From positions 186,001 to 250,000 of the forward strand of contig NZ_BMUZ01000010.1 of assembly GCF_014650455.1 (NCBI RefSeq): 64,000 nt of DNA, written 5' to 3'. Shown here piece by piece: positions 7,646 to 16,124 of the stretch (positions are counted from its first letter, which is position 1; the number at the start of each line of letters is the position of its first letter). The notes beneath the pieces were generated by a model, which worked only from the letters and a program-made list of their open reading frames with translations, did no database searches and was not told the origin of the DNA. A program made the translations under genes and the position numbers. The stretch is from Streptomyces xanthochromogenes (GTDB taxonomy: Bacteria; Actinomycetota; Actinomycetes; Streptomycetales; Streptomycetaceae).

Positions 7646-8602
7646 CTAATCGCTGTCACGAGTTGGCCGTGCGAGGGCATCCAAGGTCCGCGCATGCAGC
7701 TCGCGTTCGGTGGCGGCCGCGATGAACGCCGCGACGTTGTCAGGGCCCACCAGGGCCTGAACGGCGCGGACGGTGTCCGAGGGCAGGGCCACGGGACCGG
7801 GGCCCGGGGCGGCGGGGATCTCGGTCGAGGCACCCAGGTGCTGCTGTAGATGACGGGTGGCGAACAGGCGCATCGCGCGGGCCAGTTCGGCATCGACCGT
7901 CTGCTGGGCCAGGGGACGCAGTCGACGCACCAGATCGGCTGCCTCGGCCGCCTCCGTGTCGGTCGGAGGGCGGTGGCCGAGGTAGCGGGCGAAGACATGC
8001 TCCGTAGTGAAGTCGAGGAAGCGGGCCGCGATGTGTTCCACCTGGCCGCGCAGCTCGCGCAGGTGCCCGGAGATGGCGTCCAGCGGCACCCCCGCGGCGT
8101 ACAACTCGGCTGCCACCGCCAGCTCTTGGGGGCTGGGGACGAGGAACTCGTGGTCGTTGTCCGGAATGCGTTCCAGGATGCCGAGCTCCACGGCCTCGGC
8201 GACGGCCCCGTCGTCGGGGATGCCGCCGAAGGTCTCGTCGAGGTCGGCGCGGGAGATCCGGGCGGCCTCCTCGTCCGTCCAGGGCCCGTTGACCTCGGCG
8301 ACCAGACCGAGGACTCCGCCAAGTCCACGGCCCGCGTCCCAGGCCTCCAGGAGTTCCTTGATGGAGGCCAGGGTGTAGCCGCGGTCCAGGAGGTCGGCGA
8401 TCTGGTGCAGCCGGGCCAGGTGGGTGTCGCCGTACACATTGGAGCGGCCGCGCCGCTCGGGCCGGGGCAGCAGGCCCCGGTCCTGGTAGGCGCGGATGGT
8501 GCGGACCGTGGCACCGCTGGCGTGCGCCAGGTCCTCGATGCGGTACTCGGCCGGTGCCGCCGTCGGCGGCGTCACCGGCTGAACTGCTGACTGCCCGGAC
8601 AA
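7646..8602 (-). CDS. MerR-family transcriptional regulator
   Basis: About 318 residues. The winged helix with YRIEDLAHASGATVRTIRAY, GLLPRPERRGRSNVYGDTHL and LLDRGYTLASIKELLEAW is a typical MerR DNA-binding domain. The long C-terminal part (about 200 residues) is not a metal-binding MerR tail; it carries HLRELRGQVEHIAARFLDF and may bind a lipophilic or acyl ligand. The TTG at 8602 has GAGGGAG at the right spacing; GTG 8575 is an alternative 9 codons downstream with no ribosome site. It is last in an operon after the PF10118 gene (11-bp gap). Confidence 0.88.
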   Translation of the reverse strand: MSGQSAVQPVTPPTAAPAEYRIEDLAHASGATVRTIRAYQDRGLLPRPERRGRSNVYGDTHLARLHQIADLLDRGYTLASIKELLEAWDAGRGLGGVLGLVAEVNGPWTDEEAARISRADLDETFGGIPDDGAVAEAVELGILERIPDNDHEFLVPSPQELAVAAELYAAGVPLDAISGHLRELRGQVEHIAARFLDFTTEHVFARYLGHRPPTDTEAAEAADLVRRLRPLAQQTVDAELARAMRLFATRHLQQHLGASTEIPAAPGPGPVALPSDTVRAVQALVGPDNVAAFIAAATERELHARTLDALARPTRDSD

Positions 8603-8613
8603 ACCCACTCCCT

Positions 8614-9546
8614 CTAACCCAGGGCGGCGCGGCCCACCGCACCCGCCGCCGCACGGGCCGCCGGCGAGGTCGCGAGATAGTCGACGGCCTTGCGCAGGGA
8701 GCCCTCCTGCGAGGGATGGTACGACCGGCGGAAGTAGCGGGGTATGGCCGAGCCCAGCTCCTTCCACGTGGGCAGCAGGCCGCGACGTACGGCCCGGTTG
8801 TGCTCGCGCAGTGAGTAGCGCATCCGGCCGGCGAGCTGGGGATCGTGCCGGATCAGATAGGAGGCGCCCCACGCCCACAGCCACAGCAGGACCGGAGCGA
8901 CGACGGCCATGCCCTCGACCCGACGGGCGTAGCGGGGCAGACCCGAGCCGCCGCAGTGCTGGTACATGTCGAAGGCGACCGCCCGGTGCTCGACCTCCTC
9001 CGCGCCGTGCCAGCGCAGCAGGTCCAGCATGATCGCGTCGGACTCGGCCCGGTCGAGGCCCTCGGCGTGCAGCACCCAGTTGCCCAGGACCGCCGTGAAC
9101 TGTTCGATCGCGGCGATCAGCGAAAGCCGGAAGCGCAGCCACTCCTGGGTCGGTATCGGCGCCCCGAACGGTGGCGTTTCGCCCAGGAGCTTCTCGAAGA
9201 GGAAGTCGACGTGCCGGGTGTAGGGCTCGGTGTCCAGGCGCTGGTGCGCCAAGTGGTCCAGTACATGGGCGTGTTGGACGCTGTGGGTGGCCTCCTGCCC
9301 CATGAACCCCTTGACGTCCTTGAGCAGCACCGGATCGTCGACCAGCGGCAGGGCCTCCTTGAACACTTTCACGAACCAGCGCTCGCCCGCCGGAAGCAGC
9401 AGGTGCAGCACATTGATGACATGCGTGGCGGTCGGCTCGTCCGGAATCCAGTGCAGCGGCGTCTCGTCCCAGTCGAACGAGACGCGCCGCGGGGTTATCC
9501 GATAGTGCTCCTCGCTCGTGGTGCCTTCCCGGCGCTCCGTGCTCAC
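8614..9546 (-). CDS. Metal-dependent hydrolase-like protein (PF10118)
   Basis: A 310-residue protein. GQEATHSVQHAHVLDHL and WHGAEEVEHRAVAFDMY give the E...ExxH / ExxxH pattern of a di-iron-type helical bundle, the mark of the 'predicted metal-dependent hydrolase' family PF10118. WLWAWGASYLI is a hydrophobic segment late in the protein. GTG 9546 overlaps the stop of the upstream gene (GTGA), which fixes the start and implies translational coupling. Function unknown; its neighbours suggest processing of hydrophobic esters, epoxides or alcohols. Confidence 0.85.
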   Translation of the reverse strand: MSTERREGTTSEEHYRITPRRVSFDWDETPLHWIPDEPTATHVINVLHLLLPAGERWFVKVFKEALPLVDDPVLLKDVKGFMGQEATHSVQHAHVLDHLAHQRLDTEPYTRHVDFLFEKLLGETPPFGAPIPTQEWLRFRLSLIAAIEQFTAVLGNWVLHAEGLDRAESDAIMLDLLRWHGAEEVEHRAVAFDMYQHCGGSGLPRYARRVEGMAVVAPVLLWLWAWGASYLIRHDPQLAGRMRYSLREHNRAVRRGLLPTWKELGSAIPRYFRRSYHPSQEGSLRKAVDYLATSPAARAAAGAVGRAALG

Positions 9547-11318
9547 AGCGGCGGCTCCAATCGGGCGATCGCGCGCAGCGTCCTCGGCGCGAAGCGGGAC
9601 ATGAGGTGGGCGCCGCGGGCCTCGGGTGTCACCGGCACCACCGCCTGATTCTTGGCCACGGCCCGCAGGATCGCCGAAGCGACCTTCTCCGGCGGGAAGT
9701 TGCGCAGCCCGTACAGCCGCGAGGTCTTCTTCTGGAGACGCTTCTCCTCCGTGGCGTCGGCCCCGGCGAAGCGCGTGGTCGAGGTGATGTTGGTGTTGAC
9801 GAGGCCGGGGCAGATCGCGGAGACCCCGATCCCCTGGCCGGCCAGCTCGGCGCGCAGGCACTCGCTGAGCATCAGCACCGCGGCCTTCGACGTGCTGTAG
9901 GCGGGCAGCGCCCGTGAGGGCTGGTAGGCGGCGGCCGACGCGGTGTTGACGATGTGGCCGCCCTGGCCGCGGTCGGCCATCTGCTTGCCGAAGATGCGGC
10001 AGCCGTGGATGACGCCCCACAGATTGACGTCGAGCACCTTCTTCCAGTCCTCGGCGGTGGTGTCGAAGAAGGAGCCGGACAGCCCGATGCCGGCGTTGTT
10101 GACCAGGACGTCCACGATGCCGTACTCGGTGGCCACCTTCTCGGCGAGCTTCTCCATCGCCTGCTCGTCACTGACGTCGACCACCTCGCCCCAGGCCTCG
10201 GGTGCGCCGATGAGGCGGGCCATCTCCGCGGTCCTGGTCGCGCCCTCGGCGTCCCGGTCCACGGCGACGATGCGCGCCCCCGCCTCGGCGAAGGCGAAGG
10301 CCGTGGCCCGGCCGATGCCGCTCGCCGCGCCCGTCACCAGGACCAGCCGGCCGCCGAAGCGGTCGGCGTACGGGCCCGTGGCGACGGTGTCCCTGGCCGG
10401 AATGCCGTCCTCGTTCGTGCGGACGAACTCGCTGATCCAGGCGGCCAGTTGGTCCGGCCGGGTGCGCGGAATCCAGTGCTTGGCAGGGAGCGTGCGCCGG
10501 ATCAACTGCGGTACCCAGTGGTCCAGTTCGGCGTACAGCTTCGGCGAGAGGAACGCGTCGTCGAGCGGCGTGATCAGCTGGACGGGCACATGGGCGTAGG
10601 CATCGGAGCGGGGGCGGCGCAGCCGGGCGCGCACGTTGTCGCGGTACAGCCAGGCACCGTGCGCGGCGTCCTGCGGCAGGGAGGCCGTGGGATAGCCGTC
10701 GGCGGGCACGTTCTCCAGGCGCTGGAGCATCTTGGGCCACCGCTTGCCGAGCGGTCCTCGCCAGGCCAGCTCCGGCAGGACCGGCGTGTGCAGCATGTAC
10801 ACGTACCAGGACTTGGCGCCCTGACCGATGAGCTGGGCCGCCCTGCGCGGGGTGGGGCGGCTCATCCGGTTCTTGATCCAATGGCCGAAGTGGTCGAGCG
10901 AGGGGCCCGACATGGAGGTGAAGGAGGCTATGCGGCCCTCCGTGCGCTCCACCGTCGCGAACTCCCAGCCCTGGACCGAGCCCCAGTCGTGGCCGACCAG
11001 ATGCACCGGCCGGTCGGGGCTGACCGCGTCGGCGACCGCCAGGAAGTCGTCCGTCAGCTTCTCCAGCGTGAAGCCGCCGCGCAGCGGGGCCGGCGCCGTG
11101 GAGCGTCCGTGCCCACGGACGTCGTAGAGGACCACGTGGAAGCGGTCGGCAAGGCGCTCGGCGACCTCGGACCACACCTCCTTGCTGTCCGGATAACCGT
11201 GCACCAGCAGCACGGTGGGCTGGGACGCGTCGCCCAGCTCCGCCACGCACAGCTCCACGCCGCCGGTGCGCACCCAGCGTTCGCGGGCTCCCTCGATGTT
11301 CACGCTCGTCACGCTCAC
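9543..11318 (-). CDS. Epoxide hydrolase-like/short-chain dehydrogenase fusion (EphD-type)
   Basis: A 591-residue two-domain enzyme. Residues 1 to about 300 are an alpha/beta hydrolase: the oxyanion HGYPDSKEVW and the nucleophile elbow GHDWGSVQG, with Asp (D111) rather than Ser, as in epoxide hydrolases. Residues about 320 to 591 are a classical SDR with VTGAASGIGRATA (cofactor loop), NNAG and YSTSKAAV (Tyr and Lys of the active site). The same fusion order is known from mycobacterial EphD. GTG 11318 has GAGGAG upstream and overlaps the previous stop by 4 nt. A substrate passed from hydrolase to dehydrogenase (epoxide to diol to ketone) is a reasonable inference. Confidence 0.9.
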   Translation of the reverse strand: MSVTSVNIEGARERWVRTGGVELCVAELGDASQPTVLLVHGYPDSKEVWSEVAERLADRFHVVLYDVRGHGRSTAPAPLRGGFTLEKLTDDFLAVADAVSPDRPVHLVGHDWGSVQGWEFATVERTEGRIASFTSMSGPSLDHFGHWIKNRMSRPTPRRAAQLIGQGAKSWYVYMLHTPVLPELAWRGPLGKRWPKMLQRLENVPADGYPTASLPQDAAHGAWLYRDNVRARLRRPRSDAYAHVPVQLITPLDDAFLSPKLYAELDHWVPQLIRRTLPAKHWIPRTRPDQLAAWISEFVRTNEDGIPARDTVATGPYADRFGGRLVLVTGAASGIGRATAFAFAEAGARIVAVDRDAEGATRTAEMARLIGAPEAWGEVVDVSDEQAMEKLAEKVATEYGIVDVLVNNAGIGLSGSFFDTTAEDWKKVLDVNLWGVIHGCRIFGKQMADRGQGGHIVNTASAAAYQPSRALPAYSTSKAAVLMLSECLRAELAGQGIGVSAICPGLVNTNITSTTRFAGADATEEKRLQKKTSRLYGLRNFPPEKVASAILRAVAKNQAVVPVTPEARGAHLMSRFAPRTLRAIARLEPPL

Positions 11319-12163
11319 GCCGCCTTCTCCTCGGCCCAGCGCCGCACATGCGGCAGGTCGTCGTCCAGCCAGAACGCGCTCTGCTCGGGGTCCTTCGAGT
11401 CGGTGACGACCAGGATCTCCTCGAACTTCGCGCCCGTACCCCGGAATCCGAGGTGCGGCTCGACCGCCCACAGCCCCGGCTGGGGAGGGTGGTCGGAGAA
11501 CTTGTACGGCGACCAGAGCGGCGACCAGCCGTCCCGGTGGCCGTGCAGCGCGTCGCCGGCCAAGCCCTTCAGCGCCTGGGTGCCGAAGCCGAAGACGTTC
11601 GGCGACCAGCGGCGCTCCTTCACCTCGTCGATCTTGTGGGCGATCACGCCGAACGGATACGCGCGGTGCCGGTTGGCGTAGCCCTGGCGGACCATCAGCC
11701 GGTCCACGTTCTCGTAGATCTCGCGCAGCGGCCGCTGCTCGCGCACCTCACGCAGGAGGAGCGAACGGTGCGCCTCCAGGTCGGCGAGCAGTCGGTCGTG
11801 CACCGGATTGAGGCCGAGGCAGCCCGAATAGCCGATGTCGGCGGTGTAGCCCTTGTAGACCGGGGCCATGTCGAGGATGAAGGGCATCCCCGCCTCCAGG
11901 CGCCGGTTGGTGGGGAAGAACTGCAGCGGTATGCGGAAGTTCGCGAACGCGGTGCGGTCGCCGAACCAGGCGAACGGCAGGTGGAACCAGTCCCGCACGC
12001 CCCGCTCGCGCAGCCAGTCCCGCTGCATCCGTGCGGCCTCCCGCTCGGTCACCCCCGGCTTGAGCTGGGCGGCCACCGCTTCCGCGCACTCGTACGCCAG
12101 GCTCTGCACCTCTCTGAACCCGCGCAGCCGCGTGTCGGGTCGAGCCTTCACTGCCGATGGCAT
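11315..12163 (-). CDS. M24-family metallopeptidase-like protein
   Basis: A 282-residue 'pita-bread' fold protein. FILDMAPVYKGYTADIGYS places the two metal-binding Asp residues; FGVIAHKI has a His; WAVEPHLGF and AKFEEILVV supply the two Glu ligands. It is close to the catalytic-domain-only Xaa-Pro dipeptidase/methionine aminopeptidase-like group. It is first of the four-gene coupled operon (M24, EphD-type fusion, PF10118, merR), so its real substrate may not be a peptide; the fold also occurs in creatinase. ATG 12163 is the only reasonable start. Confidence 0.85.
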   Translation of the reverse strand: MPSAVKARPDTRLRGFREVQSLAYECAEAVAAQLKPGVTEREAARMQRDWLRERGVRDWFHLPFAWFGDRTAFANFRIPLQFFPTNRRLEAGMPFILDMAPVYKGYTADIGYSGCLGLNPVHDRLLADLEAHRSLLLREVREQRPLREIYENVDRLMVRQGYANRHRAYPFGVIAHKIDEVKERRWSPNVFGFGTQALKGLAGDALHGHRDGWSPLWSPYKFSDHPPQPGLWAVEPHLGFRGTGAKFEEILVVTDSKDPEQSAFWLDDDLPHVRRWAEEKAA

Positions 12164-12253
12164 CCGTCCACCCCTGTCGCCCTACGCGTGCGTAACTTGA
12201 CACTGATGAATGTGACAATGCTCGGCGGCTGCGTCAAGGGTCCTGCGCCGGGC

Positions 12254-12280
12254 TGTGGACAACGGGCCGGTTGTGGACAA
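12254..12280 (-). promoter_or_regulatory. Tandem pair of DnaA boxes
   Basis: Two perfect TTGTCCACA boxes on the minus strand at 12254-12262 and 12272-12280, 18 bp apart centre to centre and in the same orientation. They lie in the 250-bp gap between the M24 operon and the ABC operon, about 134 bp before the ABC start. DnaA here could act on the ABC promoter or only titrate DnaA. Confidence 0.72.
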
Positions 12281-12413
12281 CTCCGTCCCCCGCACCGGCG
12301 ACCCGTCAGCCTCACGTACGGGTTCCCCTACGGGGCCGTACCTCTGGAGTCGGAGACGGATCCAGCCGTCTGGGCTGACGATCCATGTGTCCTGCGCCGC
12401 TACCGTCGATGAC

Positions 12414-13439
12414 GTGACTGTGATCGCGACCGAAAGCCTGAGCAAGCGGTTCCCCAGGGTGACCGCGCTTGACCGGCTCTCGTTGGACATCGGCCCCGGT
12501 GTGACCGGGCTGGTGGGCGCCAACGGAGCCGGCAAGTCCACGTTGATCAAGATCCTTCTTGGTCTCTCGCCCGCCACGGAGGGCACCGCCGCCGTGCTCG
12601 GCCTCGACGTGGCCACCAGCGGCAGCGCCATCCGCGAGCGGGTGGGCTACATGCCGGAGCACGACTGCCTGCCACCCGACGTCTCGGCCACCGAGTTCGT
12701 CGTGCACATGGCGCGCATGTCGGGCCTGCCGGCCACCGCCGCCCGCGAGCGCACCTCCGACACCCTGCGCCACGTGGGGCTCTACGAGGAGCGCTACCGG
12801 CCCATCGGCGGCTATTCGACCGGCATGAAGCAGCGGGTCAAGCTCGCCCAGGCGCTGGTCCACGATCCTCGACTGGTCCTGCTCGACGAGCCGACCAACG
12901 GTCTCGACCCGGTCGGCCGCGACGAGATGCTCGGCCTGATCCGCCGCATCCACACCGACTTCGGCATCTCGGTCCTGGTCACCTCGCACCTGCTGGGCGA
13001 GCTGGAACGCACCTGTGATCACGTCGTGGTCATCGACGGCGGCCAGTTGCTGCGGTCCAGCTCCACCAGCGACTTCACCCAGACCACCACCACCCTGGCC
13101 GTCGAGGTCACCGACTCCGACACCCACACCGACGGCACGGAGGCGGTGCGCAAGGCGCTCACCGCGGCCGGGCTCACCCTGCATGCCGGGGTGGAGGACG
13201 GACTGCCGGGCGCCGGCCACATCCTCCTCATCGAGGCCACCGGCGAGGAAACCTACGACACGGTCCGCGACACCGTGGCCGGCCTCGGCCTCGGTCTCGT
13301 CCGGATGGAACAGCGCCGTCACCACATCTCCGAGGTCTTCCAGACCCCGGCGCGGGAGCCGGTCTCCGAACGCGCCGCCGCATGGGCAGCCACCGCGGCC
13401 GGCGCCGAGCAGAAGGGAGCCGGTCGCGATGGCAACTGA
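12414..13439 (+). CDS. ABC transporter ATP-binding protein 1
   Basis: A 341-residue ATPase. Walker A GANGAGKST, a Q-loop region ERVGYMPEHD, signature YSTGMKQRVKLAQAL and Walker B LVLLDEPTNGLDP are intact, with the switch His in LVTSHLL. About 100 C-terminal residues past the ATPase core form an extra domain common in ABC-2 exporters. GTG 12414 is chosen because the family alignment begins with VTVIATESLSKRF. The next gene starts within its last 11 bases. Confidence 0.92.
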   Translation: MTVIATESLSKRFPRVTALDRLSLDIGPGVTGLVGANGAGKSTLIKILLGLSPATEGTAAVLGLDVATSGSAIRERVGYMPEHDCLPPDVSATEFVVHMARMSGLPATAARERTSDTLRHVGLYEERYRPIGGYSTGMKQRVKLAQALVHDPRLVLLDEPTNGLDPVGRDEMLGLIRRIHTDFGISVLVTSHLLGELERTCDHVVVIDGGQLLRSSSTSDFTQTTTTLAVEVTDSDTHTDGTEAVRKALTAAGLTLHAGVEDGLPGAGHILLIEATGEETYDTVRDTVAGLGLGLVRMEQRRHHISEVFQTPAREPVSERAAAWAATAAGAEQKGAGRDGN

Positions 13440-14316
13440 CAGCGCCCAGACCCAGATCCACAACATCGGCTACCGCAACTACGACGGGCCGCGGCTCGGC
13501 CGTGCCTACGCCCGCCGCTCACTCTTCTCGCAGTCACTGCGCGGCGCGTACGGGCTCGGCCGCAGCGCCAAGTCCAAGGTCCTGCCGATGCTCCTGTTCG
13601 CGGTGATGTGCGTGCCGGCGGCCATCATGGTCGCGGTCGCCGTCACCATGAAGACCGGCCAACTGCCGGTGCCGTACACGCGGTACGCGATCTACCTCCA
13701 GGCCGTCATCGGCCTGTTCATCGCGGCCCAGGCGCCCCAGACCGTGTCGCGCGACCTGCGGTTCAAGACGGTGCCGCTGTACTTCTCGCGGCCGATCGAG
13801 CGCGTCGACTACGTCCTGGCCAAGTTCGCCGCGATGGCATCGGCCCTGTTCATCATCACGGGCGCGCCCCTGGTGGTCCTCTACATCGGCTCCCTGCTCG
13901 CCAAACTCGACTTCGCGGACCAGACCAAGGGGTTCGCCGAGGGGCTGGTCTCGGTGGCACTGCTCTCGCTCCTCTTCGCGGGCCTCGGCCTGGTCATCGC
14001 CGCACTGACGCCGCGCCGCGGCTTCGGAGTGGCCGCCGTGATCGCCGTCCTCACCGTCTCCTACGGTGCCGTCTCCGCGGTCCAGGCCATCGCCTTCAAC
14101 CAGGGCTCCCCCGGCGCGGTCCAATGGCTCGGCCTGTTCTCCCCCATCACGCTCATCGACGGCGTACAGACCGCGTTCCTCGGAGCGAGCTCCAGCTTCC
14201 CCGGCGGCCACGGCCCGGGGTCCGGAACAGGAGCGGTCTACCTGCTCGTCGTCCTCGCGCTCATCTGCGGCTCGTACGCCGTGCTGATGCGCCGCTACCG
14301 GAAGGTCGGGCTGTGA
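13429..14316 (+). CDS. ABC-2 type transporter permease 1
   Basis: A 295-residue protein with six hydrophobic segments (starting near residues 45, 80, 135, 180, 210 and 270). RDLRFKTVPLYFSRPIERVDYVLAKF is the cytosolic loop seen in the ABC-2 (PF12679-like) group. It overlaps the upstream ATPase by 11 bp and the downstream ATPase by 4 bp, so the three are translated together. Confidence 0.88.
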   Translation: MATDSAQTQIHNIGYRNYDGPRLGRAYARRSLFSQSLRGAYGLGRSAKSKVLPMLLFAVMCVPAAIMVAVAVTMKTGQLPVPYTRYAIYLQAVIGLFIAAQAPQTVSRDLRFKTVPLYFSRPIERVDYVLAKFAAMASALFIITGAPLVVLYIGSLLAKLDFADQTKGFAEGLVSVALLSLLFAGLGLVIAALTPRRGFGVAAVIAVLTVSYGAVSAVQAIAFNQGSPGAVQWLGLFSPITLIDGVQTAFLGASSSFPGGHGPGSGTGAVYLLVVLALICGSYAVLMRRYRKVGL

Positions 14317-15224
14317 CCACCATCCACATCGACCACACCTCGCGCTGGTTCGGCAACGTGGTGGCGGTCAACGACGTCACCATGACGGTCGGCCCCGGCG
14401 TGACCGGACTGCTCGGCCCCAACGGTGCCGGGAAGTCCACCCTCATCAACATGATGGGCGGCTTCCTCGCCCCCTCCACGGGGACCGTGAAGCTCGACGG
14501 CGAGCAGATCTGGCGCAACGAGTCCGTCTACAAGAACATCGGCATCGTCCCCGAGCGCGAAGCCATGTACGACTTCCTGACGGGCCGCGAATTCGTCGTC
14601 GCCAACGCCGAGTTGCACGGACTCGGCGCCCGCGAGGCCGGCCAGGCCCTGGCCACGGTCGAGATGGAGTACGCCCAGGACCGCAAGATCCAGACTTATA
14701 GCAAGGGCATGCGCCAGCGCGTCAAGATGGCGTCCGCCCTCGTCCACAACCCGTCGGTACTGCTGCTCGACGAGCCGTTCAACGGCATGGACCCGCGGCA
14801 GCGCATGCAACTGATGGACCTGCTGCGGCGGATGGGAGCCGAGGGCCGTACGGTCCTGTTCTCCTCCCACATCCTCGAAGAGGTCGAGCAGCTCGCCTCG
14901 CACATCGAGGTCATCGTCGCCGGACGGCACGCGGCCAGCGGCGACTTCCGCAAGATCCGCCGCCTCATGACGGACCGCCCGCACCGCTATCTGATCCGCT
15001 CCAGCGACGACCGCGCGCTGGCCGCAGCCCTGATCGCCGACCCCTCGACCGCCGGTATCGAGGTGGACCTCAAGGAGGGCGCGCTGCGCATCCAGGCAGT
15101 CGACTTCGGCCGCTTCACCACGCTGCTCCCGCGGGTGGCCAAGGCGAACGGCATCCGCCTGCTGACGGTCTCGCCCTCCGACGAGTCCCTCGAATCCGTC
15201 TTCTCCTACCTCGTAGCGGCCTGA
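14313..15224 (+). CDS. ABC transporter ATP-binding protein 2
   Basis: A 303-residue ATPase with Walker A GPNGAGKST, signature YSKGMRQRVKMASAL, Walker B VLLLDEPFNGMDP and switch His in SSHIL. The start GTG shares bases with the previous stop (GTGA). Its sequence is close to the first ATPase of the operon but not a copy, so the complex may be a heterodimer or two separate exporters; the gene order ATPase-permease-ATPase-permease fits either. Confidence 0.92.
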   Translation: MTTIHIDHTSRWFGNVVAVNDVTMTVGPGVTGLLGPNGAGKSTLINMMGGFLAPSTGTVKLDGEQIWRNESVYKNIGIVPEREAMYDFLTGREFVVANAELHGLGAREAGQALATVEMEYAQDRKIQTYSKGMRQRVKMASALVHNPSVLLLDEPFNGMDPRQRMQLMDLLRRMGAEGRTVLFSSHILEEVEQLASHIEVIVAGRHAASGDFRKIRRLMTDRPHRYLIRSSDDRALAAALIADPSTAGIEVDLKEGALRIQAVDFGRFTTLLPRVAKANGIRLLTVSPSDESLESVFSYLVAA

Positions 15225-15254
15225 GCGCCTCCAGAAAGGAGCGGTGACGTTCCC

Positions 15255-15974
15255 ATGTACAACCCGACCGTCGCCCGGCTCACCTACCGGGCCCTGCTCG
15301 GCCGCCGCCGGGCCGCCATTCTCTTCGTCCTGCCCGCCCTGCTCATCGTGATCTCGGTGGCCGTCCGCTCGTTCAGCGGCGCCGACGACCAGGTCACCGC
15401 CGATCTGCTCGGCAGCTTCGCGCTGGCCACGATGGTGCCGCTGATCGGTGTCATCGCCGGCGCCGGCGCGATCGGCCCGGAGATCGACGACGGCTCCATC
15501 GTCTATCTGCTCGCCAAGCCGGTGAAGCGGTCGACGATCATCTGCACCAAGCTGATCGTCGCGATCGCCGTCACCATGGCCTTCTCCGCGATTCCGACGC
15601 TGATCGCCGGGTTCATCCTCAACGGAAACGGCCAGCAGATCGCGATCGCCTACACCGTGGCCGCCCTCGTCGCCTCCATCGCGTACGCCGCGGTCTTCCT
15701 GCTCCTCGGCACCGTCACCCGGCACGCCGTGGTCTTCGGCCTGGTGTACGCACTGGTCTGGGAGTCGCTGTTCGGCAGCCTGGTGCCCGGCGCGCGCACG
15801 CTGAGCGTGCAGCAGTGGTCGCTCGCCCTCGCCCAGCGCATCGGCGAGAACGGCGTGATCTCCTCCGACGTGGGCCTGCCGCTCGCGGTGATCCTGCTGG
15901 TCGGCGTGACCGCCGCGGCCACCTGGTACGCGGGCCAGAAGCTGCGCACCCTCAAGCTCGCCGGGGAGGAATGA
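15255..15974 (+). CDS. ABC-2 type transporter permease 2
   Basis: A 239-residue protein with six hydrophobic segments. GAIGPEIDDGSIVYLLAKPV resembles the loop of the ABC-2 permeases that follow the first transmembrane helices. A ribosome site AAAGGAG lies upstream with a 30-bp gap after the second ATPase. Last gene of the operon; a hairpin follows. Confidence 0.88.
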   Translation: MYNPTVARLTYRALLGRRRAAILFVLPALLIVISVAVRSFSGADDQVTADLLGSFALATMVPLIGVIAGAGAIGPEIDDGSIVYLLAKPVKRSTIICTKLIVAIAVTMAFSAIPTLIAGFILNGNGQQIAIAYTVAALVASIAYAAVFLLLGTVTRHAVVFGLVYALVWESLFGSLVPGARTLSVQQWSLALAQRIGENGVISSDVGLPLAVILLVGVTAAATWYAGQKLRTLKLAGEE

Positions 15975-15995
15975 CGGGGCCCTGCCTGCCGAGGA

Positions 15996-16028
15996 CGGTG
16001 CCCGACGCCAACTGGCCGTCGGGCACCG
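15996..16028 (+). terminator. Terminator hairpin after the ABC operon
   Basis: Perfect 12-bp arms (15996-16007 and 16017-16028; CGGTGCCCGACG) with a 9-nt loop, 21 bp after the last ABC gene. No T-run follows, as is usual in Streptomyces. Confidence 0.7.
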
Positions 16029-16124
16029 CCCGTTGAGGAGTGGAAGAGTTGAGGAGTCGAGGAGTGGAGGCCGGTGGGGCCCGGCTGCCTCCGACCGTCT
16101 GGGATCACCAGCGGCCGCGTGCGG

